Shown: positions 24,205 to 36,469 of the stretch, one piece after another
Layout: every line of letters begins with the position of its first letter
Numbering within the stretch: position 1 is the first letter of the stretch
Source of the DNA: Escallonia rubra
Taxonomy: Eukaryota > Streptophyta > Magnoliopsida > Escalloniales > Escalloniaceae
Direction: 5' to 3'
Assembly (NCBI GenBank): GCA_033065855.1
Contig: JAVXUO010002762.1
Location: 62,001 to 126,000 of the forward strand
Length of the DNA stretch: 64,000 nucleotides
Translations under genes and position numbers: made by a program
Notes under the pieces: model-generated
The model's database searches: none
What the model saw: only the letters and a program-made list of their open reading frames with translations
What the model was told of the DNA's origin: nothing

Positions 24205-25078
24205 TTAAGAAAGATTTTGAGGTATTTTTCATGTTTACCTTTTTTTAAGAGTTTTTATTATATTTCTCTCTCCACATTTATCCCTCTACCAACGCCCACT
24301 TCCTTTCCTTTCTTCCCTCCCTCCATTTCTCTCTCTCAGAGTAGAATAAAAAATACACAATATATGATTTATGTAGTTAATATGCATGCCAAGTCAGCAT
24401 GGAATAATTTTTTTTTGGGACGGAGGGAATATATCTTCGTAGACCGGACAAGATAATTTATGAGATTGCCTTTATAATATCTTATATTTGTGCTTTCAAA
24501 AGAAGCACTATCCCCTGGTGAAAGTGAACCGGAGCATTGTATAATAGTACAGATAAAAAAAAGGCGGAAAGGCAAGGAAGCTACCGGGAAATAACTCGAA
24601 AGACGACATAGATGAAAACAAATATAAAACAGGCGCACTTCACCAAGAATTTATAATGAAACAAATAAGTCACGATAAAGTCCACAAAAGCTGAACGTCC
24701 ATGTGAGTGAAGGCAGACTTCTTCCCCCAGCAAACACCTCCCCTGCTTCACTGTATCCTCGGGGCGGGTAGCATTTCCAAACAAAAGTAGGACACTACGA
24801 ACTGTGTTCAAGGCAGACAGCATCCCATTGTTAATTGAACAAACAAAAGTAGCGAGCGGCGTTCAAATATCGATTTCTACTTTTTGAAGTCGTGATTTTA
24901 AACGACGATTTTTAAAATATAATATGTGAATAAATAAATTTTAAAATGAAATAAATTTATAATTAAATTTTAAAATAATACAGTATTATTTATCAAGCAC
25001 CCATGTACGAGATTTCACCACGCCATTGAGGATTCCAGCTGTCTCCTCATAATTAAAGGCCTCCAGGAATTAAAAGAT

Positions 25079-26050
25079 ATGGTCAATGAGCGTTCCATCA
25101 CCAGCTCTGTCGTGATCACTCCTTCTCCATCTCCATCACCAACTACCGCTGCATCTCCGGCTGTGTTCGTCGTCGGGACCGTGAGGAAAGCCATCGAGCT
25201 CATGGCCAAGACCGACAAGCTCATCCTCCGAGCCTTCCTCCTCGTGCTTTGTCCCTTCTCTCTCCTTGTTCTCGTTCACTACCTCGTTGCCGGGCCTCTG
25301 ATGCGAAGGGTCGAGGATGGCTACGAGAGTTCCTCGCTGGATCGTAGCGCAGTAATCGCACTTGTGGGTCTCGAGATCCCTTTCGCCATCTCCTTCTGGG
25401 CAATTTCCCTCTTTGGAACGACGATCACCATCGCTGCGTCGGCCAAAACTTATACGGGAAAGTCTTCGAGTCTGAAGGAGTTGATGGTTTGCTTGCTATC
25501 GACATGGAAGAAGCCTGCCATCACATGGTTATATGTTTCGCTGCTGGCGATCTCTTATGTTGTTGTGTCCTTGGTTTCGACCCAATTGCCGACCCTAATT
25601 GGCAGAACGGATGTTGCATCTACTTGCGGTTGGCTAATCGGGATCTTGGCTGCGTTGATTTACCCTTATTTTGCTACTCAGTGGACCGTCGGTCTGGTGA
25701 TTTCCGTTCTGGAGAATGATTGTCATGCAGCCGAGGCCATCGCCAGAGCTCATAAGCTCATCGGAGGAAGACAGCTTAACGGGTTCTTCCTCATGTTGGT
25801 TCTGCTGCTATTGAACGCTCCAATCTATGTCCTGTTCTATGTTACGACCGCAGATGATGACGATGAGCTTGGCTGTCTAACTCGATTTGCTTTCATTTTC
25901 GTCGCAACTGCTCTTTTCTGCCTCATAAACTTGTTCAACTTCGTTGTGTTTACGGTGTTCTACTTCGAATGTAAGCAGAATCTAGGGGAGAAGATAGAAA
26001 TAGAGTCTGGATCTGACTATAGCTTAGTTCCTACCATGGTTTCTGCCTAG
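25079..26050 (+). CDS. Six-helix membrane protein, 323 aa, plant family of unknown function
   Basis: An intronless frame of 323 residues. A serine/proline-rich N-terminal tail (residues 13-28, PSPSPSPTTAASP) precedes six strongly hydrophobic segments at about residues 49-72, 92-120, 147-168, 182-210, 234-256 and 268-296. Between segments 4 and 5 lies a conserved-looking cytosolic loop, CHAAEAIARAHKLIGGRQ, typical of a plant family of intronless polytopic proteins annotated only as transmembrane proteins. The C-terminus is short and acidic. Function unknown; a lipid or small-molecule role cannot be inferred. The ATG at 25079 is the first in frame. It is convergent with PGR7, whose stop codon lies about 510 bp downstream. 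Confidence 0.8.
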   Translation: MVNERSITSSVVITPSPSPSPTTAASPAVFVVGTVRKAIELMAKTDKLILRAFLLVLCPFSLLVLVHYLVAGPLMRRVEDGYESSSLDRSAVIALVGLEIPFAISFWAISLFGTTITIAASAKTYTGKSSSLKELMVCLLSTWKKPAITWLYVSLLAISYVVVSLVSTQLPTLIGRTDVASTCGWLIGILAALIYPYFATQWTVGLVISVLENDCHAAEAIARAHKLIGGRQLNGFFLMLVLLLLNAPIYVLFYVTTADDDDELGCLTRFAFIFVATALFCLINLFNFVVFTVFYFECKQNLGEKIEIESGSDYSLVPTMVSA

Positions 26051-26559
26051 GAATTTACTGTTTTATGCTCGCTTAAGGGTTCTGCATGTCTTGTATCAGA
26101 TCTACTGCTTGTTTATAAGCAATATATTCATCTGAAATCTCACTGATTTCAGTTTTGAACTGTTCAATTAGTTCCTTCCATAGGGAACCTTGTTCTCTAA
26201 TTGAGTCACCACACCACTTTGTGAAAGCAAAGTTGGCAGAAAATAACTTCAACAAAATCGATTTCGCGCTGCAAATCAGCAAGATTCAGCAGACCAATTT
26301 ACAGACAGCTGTCTTCTTTATCAAAAGAGCAAAGGTGGATAGGATCAAGAAGAAGTTTAGCATGAAGCAGACAAACATTGGCGGGTCAGTGAGACTACGT
26401 CAACTAGACAATACATTGATTGGCATTCAGACCCCATCAAGTTCTGCAAGTCTGGAAAACTTCTTGGCATCATGAAGCTTCTATACCATTAGTAGTTTTG
26501 CCAAGAGAAAAGCAAGATCCATCCAGTGCATCATGTAAGGAAGAGAATCCAGATAGCAT

Positions 26560-29500
26560 TCAATGTCCTCTTCGTGTGATCTTCTTCAATTTGTTCACTT
26601 TTGTGAAATCTGGGACTTGGTAGCTCCTTTCCACTTCCCAAGCAAGTTGTGACATACAATTGAAAGATGATTTTGCACCCTTTTCGTCTGTCACTTCTCT
26701 AGGGAAAGGAACTCGGACCTCAAAGACATCATCTTGGGGAGAGCTGAGGCGCATGTCAAAGCCTAACCGGTCAACCCAAACGATCCTGGCTTTGGACACC
26801 TGCATATCCAAAGGATCATCAGTAAAAACTAACAGACACATTATTGAAACATATCATTTAATTTGGTCACTGCGGTCATGGAAGGACATGCTTTTTTGTT
26901 CTACTTCACATTCAGGCATGTCTTGGTCATAATGGAAAGTGTTGCTGAAAACTGCTTTCATCTATATCCCATATAACCAACTAGAAACTTCTAAGACACT
27001 GTTAACGAGCGAAAAAAGACCAAGAGAAGCATAAGACATAATTGTAGCAGGATACAACATGCAAAGACAAACTGCAAACATAGTTCTGGGCATGAGAGAA
27101 GGCATGACATCATTGCCAACACCTGAATCAGTTTATTTACTCCCTGATAAGTAAACACATGATTCACTCTAACATCTATATGGACATAGAAAAGTACATA
27201 AACACATATGCATGTATCCTTTATTTTACCCTTTTTTTGGGGACGTTGCTATGGAGGTAGGACAAAATCATGGTACCAGTTGGGCTGTTGGCATTCACTA
27301 ATAACTGGATGGATGACACATTTGGGTGAGAGATTAGTATTCAGGGTTTTGAAATATAAAAGAACCACCTAGAGCTCATCGACTTGGCCTCTTGCAAGCA
27401 TGGGTTTGGCTACAAATTTCCTGTATTCCAAGCATGGTCTATATTCTGTGTTACAATAACAATCATCGGCATTCAATCTCCCAACTGCACTCTCCACTTC
27501 TCTGACTCACTTTACCACCTTCAGTGCGCATTGAAGACAGAACTTCTATTAGCCACTTTCATGACTCCCTCTTACTGGCTAAGAAAATAGAAATCAGAAA
27601 GAAAAGGAAAGGTGCAAAATTTCTGCCCCAAGGTACAGAGAAAAAGAAACATAAATGGAATTGCAATCCCAATAACCAATGTTCAGCCTCTTTAAATGCT
27701 CTGGTCCAAAATTAACCCCTTTTACCAATTGCTAACAATGTATACTAACCCCCGGCTCTTCTCCTCCCTTAATGTGCATCTTGTTACTTAACCACTGTGC
27801 TATAAATTCCTTGGCTTCAATCTTTATTACCCACTTGTGGCAAGTCATTTGATATTTCAGCCTCTCATTCATCAATTCAAATTCCATTCAGTACATGGCA
27901 TATCATGGTGAGATGTTCCATAGTATTGGAAGTATGAAGATAAAGAACAGGAAGTTCAGCTTCACACGCATGAATGGATGTAATATAACCTCACGTGTGG
28001 TATACAGCATGAGAACTCTCTCTTAGATCAACCCTTCTAGCACAGAACCCCTTCCATGTAGATCCAACAGATGGGTCCCTTCTAGCACAGAATCCCTCCA
28101 TTTGGAACCAACAGATGGGCCATTTCAACGAAATCCACTTTTCAACTTGTGTATATAAGTTTCCAGGATTGAGACTTCTTTCTAATCTGATTATTTGTAT
28201 TGGGGTCACATTAGCAACTATGCAAAGAAGGAATTTAAAGCACAATGTCCTCCCTTCTCTTCTTCTAATTCCGTCTAAATTTAAACTAGAGGCTTGTGCT
28301 TTCAAACTCATAAAAGAAGAGCTCAATTGAAAGCAGAAAATATATACAAAATGAAAATTTTTAAAAGAGTTTCGTTGGAACAAACCTGGAAATCCAGATC
28401 AACATAAATGTTGCAAAAGCGGCAAATATCTTCCGTGTTGTGCTCGTTTATCTCTGCAACAAACTTCTCTGCAAAGTCACGGAGCGGATCAGGGTTTGCC
28501 AGTTTATAATCGGATGCAGTGACCCATAAACCATCCTGAAAAAGTTCAAACGTATTTTCAAGGCGATTCAGCATATATTAAGCAAATAAATAACCAAATA
28601 CCCTTTCAGCAGGGCCCCATTTAAATGTTGAAGACAATAAGTTGGAAACACAAGTCATGATGGGTTAGATGTTTCAAATCAGTTCTCTCTTAGAAATTAG
28701 GGATAATTACAGCAGTGTCTCTGACGTTAGGGTGATATTACAGGCCTGTCCATTAGTTTGGACAAATTACACTCGTATCCGTTGACCAAACGGAATCTTT
28801 AAAAACCTAACGGTTTTAAGAAAATGACATTGTTACCCTTAAATTAGAAGGTTATTTTTTTTCAAATGCCATTACTTCATCTTTAAAAAAAAAGAAAAAG
28901 AAAAATTGACTTTACTGTTTACTCTTCCCCACCCCCCAACCCCATTTTTGTCTCTCAAACTCCCCCCCAACCGCTGCACCCCTTTGCCGCCCCCCACCCT
29001 CCCCCCTCCCCGTCACCCGCCCATTCCCTCCCCCTCCCCCTTCCCCTTCCCCGTCCCCACACCCACCCTCCCCCTTCCCCGTCGCCGCAACCACGCTCTC
29101 CGAAGACCCTTCCAGCAGGGCCCCATTTAAATGTTGAAGACAATAAGTTGGAAATACAAGTCATGATGGATGTTAGATGTTTCAAATCAGTTCTCTATTA
29201 GAAATTAAGTGCATGCCAGCAGACTGTTATCTTTTGGCAACACATCACACGCTCAATCATAATTACACGCGTCAGAATGAACAAACAACAACTGACCCAA
29301 CACACCTCTGTAAAATCTTCTATCTGAAGTACCCTTTCAACAGAAACAACGTATATTAGGTCTTCGTCCACTTCTTCTTCAAACCTCTTAGTCCATATTG
29401 TTTGAAGCTTCTGCAAAAATGAAGAAGATTGATTATCAAAATAAGATGTCAATCAAAAATGATTTATTTGAAACCAACACCTCTAGCTTTGAAGTAGAAT

Positions 29501-31223
29501 AAGAAGATGATAGTCGATAGTCCATAAGTTCAAGTCAACGCCTTTACAGCTGCACATTACTTCACAAAAACTGAATGAGCTTGCTTGCGACAGTTGGCAG
29601 CCAACAGAGGTGTTTGCCAATACCTAACACTTAGGAGTTTTCATGGTTAGTAATAATATGCTTTTGTGTCCTAAGAAATGGAGGGACTTTGGCAGTGCGT
29701 CTTACAAAAGAGATTCTGTTCCTCCGGAAGTGAACCAACCCTTTCTTATTCTCTTTTAATCCCTCTCAATCAATCCAATCATATGTATTTTCCAGGTACG
29801 CAACAGAGCATTGAGCATACATGAAAACACGTTCGAACAAGGGGTTAAGTACAATGCGTGATTATGGCAATGAGTCAATGACAAGTGAAGTCGGATTCAG
29901 ATTTGAGAAATACTATGAGTCTTATGAAGTATGCGAACATCTCTTTATTATATGCTCACACACTCACAGTTATCTACTCTGGTTCAGGCCAACAACAGAA
30001 AAACTGGATAGTGCAATCGTGAACAAACTGAACTAAGTCTTAGTTCCAAACTAATTTGTGTTAGCTACATCAATCATTTCCGCCACTCACCTACCTGACA
30101 CGGTGTCAAAATATGTGAAGAATGCTAAAAATTGAGAAGTCCTCTCATGTAAAGTCCAACCTTCTAAGTATTCTTATTAGGCTCTCAATGAAGACTGCCA
30201 CAACTTCAATTAACTAGAAGCAGTCAGAATTACATAATCAGGCGCTACTAAATTGCTGGACAACAAATAATCTTCAGATGAACCAACTATGTGAGAGAAT
30301 CAAACTCGCTGAACAATTACCTTTAAGAAACCTCTATCTTCTGGTTTGTCAAGACTTCCTTCAATGGTGCACTGGGGAGTACGCAACCCACACTGCTCCA
30401 ACTGGTTCAAAACAATTCATAACCATACGCACATCAGTGCATAACTGCACACACATCACATTAATTGGCATAAACCAAGAAACCATCCAAACATTAAGCA
30501 TTAACCATAAAGAACTCTTTCTTTTCCCTTTTATTGAAGAATAAAAATTGGGTTATTCTATTTAGTAAGTAAAGGATTCCGAGTGAAGGAAGCATACTGC
30601 TCCAACTGATTCAAAACAACTCATGACATTAACACATCAAATACGTAACTGTACGTATAGACGTTAGTTGGCACATAACAATTGACCAACCACGCAGTAA
30701 AGCATCAACGTAAAAAATTGGGTCTTTCTAATTCTTTTTCTTGACAAGGGTAATTGGGTCTTTCTAATTGACACAAAGAATCGTACAGTTAATGGAGCAC
30801 CTGTACATGGAGGCTAGACCTCCTGTCTAGAGAGAATTTCCTACTGGAAGCATTCAAACACAAGATTGGAGTGCCTTCAGGGTCAACGGCGAAGCGAACA
30901 CCAATACCCAGTGGCCAGCCATCTTGGGTCAAAGTAGAAAGAGTGCCCACAGAAGACAATTCCACTATTGTTCTTGAAACCTCAGCTGGGTATGGCTTGG
31001 TAATGTTTGTGGAACCCAAATGGGCTGGTTCTGAAACCACAGAAACAGAACATTTTGGAGATTGAAGAAGGTGTCTGTGAAATGGATTTGATTTGGAGGT
31101 GATGAAATGGGTTTCGTGGAGGGGTTTAAGTTGAGGCAAGGGAAGTGAGGATTTGTGGAAGTGGGTAGTGGGGAGAATTGAAGGCAGAAGGTGGGTGGTC
31201 AGACATTGGGTTTGTGGAATCAT
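26560..31223 (-). CDS. PGR7: Glutamyl-tRNA reductase-binding protein (PGR7), chloroplast
   Basis: Five coding exons: 31223-30801, 30401-30321, 29410-29306, 28535-28386 and 26799-26560, all in frame, giving 332 residues (Arabidopsis protein about 317). This stromal/thylakoid protein binds glutamyl-tRNA reductase, protects it and helps tune tetrapyrrole synthesis; the Arabidopsis mutant pgr7 has altered photosynthetic electron flow. Residues 1 to about 65 are a Ser/Thr/His-rich transit peptide. Next comes a pyridoxamine-oxidase-like split barrel (ELSSVGTLSTLTQDGWPLG, then GVRFAVDPEGTPILCL, CGLRTPQCTIEGSLDKPED). The DUF2470-type C-terminal part holds PDPLRDFAEKFV, RFCNIYVDLDFQ, RLGFDMRL and VTDEKGAKSSFN. 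An in-frame ATG at 31418 would add 65 residues, but 31223 gives a normal transit peptide. Intron 3 contains an insertion flanked by 95-bp direct repeats. The gene neighbours an MSR-type gene in Arabidopsis as well. Confidence 0.9.
28607..29207. repeat. 95-bp direct repeats flanking a C-rich insertion in PGR7 intron 3
   Basis: Copies at 28607-28699 and 29113-29207 both start CAGCAGGGCCCCATTTAAAT and agree almost throughout, with one 2-bp indel and a few substitutions. Between them (28700-29112) lies sequence beginning GGGATAATTACAGCAGTGTC, then AT-rich DNA, then a very C-rich stretch (28920-29095). The beginning resembles the ends of the Mutator-like elements at 44.5 and 52.9 kb. Confidence 0.75.
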
Positions 31224-31439
31224 TTGAAAATGTTTGAAGCCAATTAAGGTTTTCAGTTTCAAGATTTCTAGACTTAGAACTGAAAACCTGAAGGAATTGA
31301 AGAGAGGGAGAGAGACTGAATAGGGTAGCGAGGCCACTAAGGATTGCTCGCTGGAAGGTGATGATGATAACAAGTTGGAAAAAGGAAAGAGCCTCTGATT
31401 CAGTATTTTAAATAGCAAGTAGTACTACCAGTAGAGCCC

Positions 31440-32400
31440 TCGTAATTGTACCAAACTTATCAAGTTCGACCTTGACAAAGTCTAATCGCTTTTGATTAAA
31501 TCTTAAAACTTTCGGTAGATATTATTTTTTAATATTTTTGGTCTTGCTTATTGACAATTATTTGATGAAAAGAAATGATACGATAAGATGAGATAAAAGA
31601 GACAGTGAATTGTTACGGTATACGATTTTAAATGGCCGAGACCATCATTAAAGGGCTATTCAATTTTTTTTAACTAAACTTTGCTTTGTAAAGTTGAAGA
31701 TGGTGATAAATGAAAAAATGAGTAATTCTAAGATGGCATGCGACAATATAAAATCAGAAACATTTCCTTCATAAAGTGGGTAAAAAAAAGTTGCCTATAA
31801 ACGATCGAGATATGCGAGTCATTTGATAAACTTTTCTATTTGGTTAGAAGAGGCATCATCTTTTGTAATGCCTATCATTTTTTGCAAATACTCAAATTTA
31901 GATCAAAAAATGATTTCATAATCAAAAAAAGAAAAAAAGAATGGCGTGACAGTCTGATACACTGCGAGTCCAAGTACTTCAAGATACTGAGCTCCAGTGC
32001 TTTAAATACATGAACTAAGAATCACCTTCCATTTTGACTCCAAATTGAATCTCAACATTCAATTCTTGACTCTCATATGAAGTTCTACATTCTGATTCGT
32101 GCATTTTTGACAAATTGTTTCAGGCTTGAATCTGTCATAATCGAAGGGCTCTCAAGTCAAATTTTGTCACATGCTGAACCTTCGGACATCCTCCTTCAAC
32201 CCTCGTCTCACTTATGGGCAAAGGGACGGCCACCACCATCCACACACACACACACACGCCCACACACAGAAAAATTAAATTTATTTCCTAGATAGCCATT
32301 CCGAACAGATAGAAGTTGTGACAGAGAAATTAAACTCCCTATATAGCTATGAGTGCAGTTGGTACAACAAGGCCACTACAGTGTTGAAATAGAGTCTCCC
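31440..32400. other. Intergenic DNA, PGR7 upstream region
   Basis: About 960 bp between the PGR7 start and the stop codon of the next minus-strand gene. AT-rich, with an (CA)n microsatellite at about 32240-32268. No TATA-like element or gene that I can support. Confidence 0.4.
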
Positions 32401-32402
32401 TT

Positions 32403-35400
32403 CTACTTATTTCTGCCTAAAAGAGCATGATCTCTCACCATCAGGATTTCACCACATAACTTCTTAGGTATTTGTTCTAAAGTTTCTCCTTCTTGCCATG
32501 CTTGTCCCACCAATACCCCTGGTCCAACGTGACGAATGTATATGACAACTTGATCACTAAAAGGCCATGGGTGTTTTGCTGCATGTGAAAAGGACTAATA
32601 CCAATTAGGCAATTCAAACAAGTAGTTAACTCAATAGGCGGATTTATAAGCCAAGAACCACGCAATCTTTTGAAATAATGTATTTGCATTAGTTCACCCA
32701 AATAATTGCTCAAATGACAAAGTCGAGTCAAAAGACGCATAGTAACTACAGGGGGTCAATGGCAGGATATATTATAAGTTTACAAGATAGGGGTACTTGA
32801 TTCAAAAGTAATCACAACTTTGATATGAAAGTCTAGCATTCACCATAATGCATGAGATACTAAAAAAATTTCCCCACCTGGTTTCGGGAAGCCTTTTGGA
32901 TAGTCATGGAGATTTAGCAATCCATCTCCAAACTCGTATGCCAAATCACAAGGCTGCTCCGTTGACATTACTTCAGTCAATTGTCTCACCACAAAATATA
33001 AAGGAAAAGAACTTGAAAATCCAGCCAAAAGTGATCCACCTGAAGATTCAAGCATACATTAAAAAAAAACTTGAATCAAAAAAAGAAATACAAATAAAGA
33101 AGCGGTAGGTAACTTTTATGCATAAGCTGCATGAACTACATTACCATATAATCGTCCATATTGCTTTCCATCCTTGCAACAAAACAAAGCCTGGCAAGAA
33201 GCCGCAGCCAATAAGGGAATATGACTTTAAGTTGCAAAGTAATAATGTGCAATAAGATGAACAAAATGGGAGTCGGAGTCGAACTATAGTGAACACTTCC
33301 CTAAAAAGGCGGAGTACTGTAGTAAGGACTTCCCTAAGACAAGTAGAGAACTTACCTTATTGAAGAAATTGATCCAGGCAATAGGAGCTGGCCCTATTTT
33401 AAAATGTTCAAAAGTTGCAAAATTTCAGGAAATCATAATCAAGTAATACTGACACATAAACAAGTTATATAGGGTCAGGAGCTGCCAATATATGAGCAAC
33501 CAAACACTAAGAGTTAGAAAGAACAACATGCATGTAAATTGAAGTGTGGATGATCAGTGGAAGTAGTAATGTGTACAGCTATCCAATGGTTACCAGCCTA
33601 CTAGTTATTAGTTACTGAAACACTCTTCCGATGAGTGAATCAGCTACTCAAACATCCAACTTAGTTTTCTACAGAGACGTCCAGCAACAATATAAAACTA
33701 AAGCTAGTCAGCTTATAATTCAGGTCTCACGCAACAAAGGGTAACGTGAAAGTTTTTCCTTACAATTGCCTAACCACGATTATGTTGAGATTATTTCTCA
33801 TGAATAAAGTTACCACAATGAAGCAGTTGTAATTCTTTCCATTCATCATATGGGCAATCTGATAAATTTATTTTCTTTTTCAGAACACAATAACATTATT
33901 TTTATGGCATCACAAGAAAAAAGCAGTACGTACATCCATTTTATTATAATTCCAGCAAAGAGCTGAGATGTTTCACTCCTTTTTATTTAGCATGCAAGAA
34001 AAATTCACAAAATAATTGATCTGTATTGCGAGAATTGGGTGTCAGCATAAGGTATGCCTCTTTTTTAGTGTAGAGCTTGTTCATTTATGCACTCTCATAT
34101 GATGAAGAATATCAAATCATGAAAATTGGTGAAGAATTATGCGTTTTAGTTTTATTAACAGGTAGGTTATGCACAAAAATGCTTCGATACCACAAAGAAG
34201 CAATAAGATAACCTGAAAAACCAATGACTCCCCCAAATATTTTTCTGGCCAACTTATCCATAAGTCAACTAAACCTATAAAGCTATGTTGAATCTGGAGC
34301 AAACACATTTTTTTCTTGGACTATGACTAAAGTGCCAAAATCAGTTTAGATCAGTTACCTCCACTTGTTCGGCAATTCCAAAATTCAAGCAAATTCACAC
34401 CATCACCATTAGACAACAAGGTAGACGCGCTTTTCTTTGCTAACTTAGGATCCTCATATTTTGTTCCGGCTATTTCCCAAGCTCTTGATATAAGCCTACA
34501 TCAGATGATAAAGAATTGTATTAAAAATACATCTTGAACATGGATACTCCTATGTCACACTTAAAGGATATAGTAAGTTCAACACCCAGGCAGAAACGAG
34601 TACTCATATGGAACACAAAAACAAAACAAAAAAACGGTCATATAACTCATACCAACAGCATTTGTGTGACGAAAATAATGAAGGAAAGCATACGTCTCAA
34701 GAACGTTTTGTTGACAGGTTATGTTGACCAGTAGTCAAGGTGAGGGGTGAATAAAATCGAAAAGAGGAGAAGAAAAGGCTTCAAAATTTTCTTTCAGCTT
34801 GGCTAAGGCAAGAAGTTAAGATAGAGGAAAGGAAGAAATGATGAGCCCTTATATAAAGACGTGGCAACTCATTGAGCCCACAAAGTGGGCCGCTTTAAAA
34901 GGGGCCAACTCAGATCACTGTGGACTCCCAGCATGACAGCCAAGCCTCTGAGGCGGTACCACCTGGGTGTCCATCGGAGATGGCCTGCCAGCCTGGATGC
35001 TCCAGTAGACACCTCACGCCCAACTCATCTGGAAGCCCAAACCACACATGACGCCTGAGCATGCAGATTGTAGGAAGGTCCTATTATGGTTGTGTACAAT
35101 GTATAGGCGTGACGCTGACGATGTATAATTGCGAGAGCTTGACACCAACATCACATATGGTCACGGTATCTTAAATGGTGGTGAGCCCACGAGTAACCCC
35201 AAGGATCCTGAGAGGACATTCAGCCTAGCCCGCCTGTTGGCATGATGGAAACAATGCCCCACGCCAGGTTCATCGACACCATTGCATGTCTTACACAGAA
35301 AATTGCGAGGGAATCTGGACTAGAGATTGAGATAACGCTTATCATTAATGTTTTCTTTAATTCTGGGAACAAATTCCCCCTTTAGGATTAAAAGACTGAA

Positions 35401-36468
35401 AACGTAGGAACCAAATTATTCGTTTTCGTTTTGTTCTCTTTCAGACGTTTAATGAGGTCTCAGCTTCAACATCACAAAAGCAGGCTACACCAGCACACGG
35501 CCTCCGTGGCCAAGCATGCACTGGTCTTCCTGGAGGGACAAGGCAAAGTTATAGACAGCTGAGCTGTAACTCTTAGGACCATCCACTATGACCGCATTTA
35601 TCCCGCCCTGGATTTTTTTATTCCCAATAAACACAGGCCTTCGGACCTCATTTATTCAAGACAGTTGGGAGTCCTAAAGAAAAAGAAACAAAATCCAAAT
35701 AGGACGTTCTAGTCCGCACAAAAATAGACATGGACGTACACCAGACGAATTCACATGCTCAATGCAATGACCGAGCCCTGGATATATATACAGGCAACAA
35801 TCATGTCAAATTAAGCACAAAGATATCACGCAACTGTTTAGCATATAGTACTAGCATGATTCAACTAATCAAATAGGAAAAGAGCGTGATGAAACCTTGG
35901 CTTGAGCAAGGACAATAATCGATGCCGCCTTTCTTCCGGAATTTCACCTATCTTTTTCCTGACCAAGATCACAAAATTACTTGAAATTGAGACCAGGTCC
36001 AAAATGTATATAACAACAAATTTAAACATGTTTAAAGAGACACAAGGAGAAGAAAGAGTACCAGAGATACGCGGCCGGATTGTAGGAAGTGGGGTCCAAT
36101 GGAATGAGCTCTTTTGGAGGATCGAGGAATGTGACCACATCCTCCTCGTCCAAGTACGCCCTCTTCCCGCTCGGCAGCACCTCGTACGGTCCATCATCCC
36201 AAACCGACGGCGAAGGGGCTGAGCACGACGTCAAAATTGCTGCTGTGCCTCCATCAATCGCTCCGTAATTCAAGCGAAGGGACCTTTGCTCGTATAATCG
36301 CTGACCTTTGCCGAATTGCCTCGAATTTGAAAACCCTAGTAGACGAGGAAGAGGATGCTGTGTCCGGTGTATTGGGAAGTTGAGATGGCGGGAAGGGTGT
36401 GGAGCGGGAAGAGATGAAATCGGCGATGGGCAGAAGTTCACCGGGTAGTTGCTAGTGGTTGCCCTCAT
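32403..36468 (-). CDS. Conserved chloroplast protein of unknown function, 342 aa
   Basis: Seven coding exons: 36468-36062, 35958-35896, 34495-34359, 33393-33356, 33190-33145, 33039-32878 and 32578-32403; lengths sum to 1,029 nt in one unbroken frame, which supports the splice choices. The first 75 or so residues are Ser/Pro/His/Arg-rich with few acids, a transit peptide. The mature part starts near DDGPYEVLPSGKRAYLDEE, followed by ELIPLDPTSYNPAAYLWKK, IPEERRHRLLSLLKPR, LISRAWEIAGTKYEDP, GPAPIAWINFF, STEQPCDLAYEFGDGLLNL and KHPWPFSDQVVIYIRHVGPG, and ends GEILMVRDHALL. I recognise these as a plant-wide conserved family annotated as uncharacterised (sometimes as MAR-binding filament-like, At2g14910 from memory), with no established activity. 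Exons 4 and 5 are only 38 and 46 nt. Confidence 0.82.
34740..35800 (+). mobile_element. GC-richer repeat-like block in intron 2, possible solo LTR fossil
   Basis: This stretch inside intron 2 of the chloroplast-protein gene is clearly less AT-rich than the flanks. A TATA-like TTATATAAAG at about 34850 and an AATAAA at about 35630 lie in the same orientation, as in a long terminal repeat. I found no partner repeat, primer site or target duplication, so the class is a guess. Confidence 0.25.
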
Positions 36469-36469
36469 T

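Noticed and set aside
24410-24435. GGGACGGAGGGAAT, like a Stowaway MITE end
   Set aside because: No matching inverted end or TA duplication was found nearby.
26073-26282. 69-codon minus-strand frame between the membrane-protein and PGR7 genes
   Set aside because: Looks somewhat protein-like (KWCGDSIREQG) but lies in the PGR7 3' region with no splice link and no recognised family.
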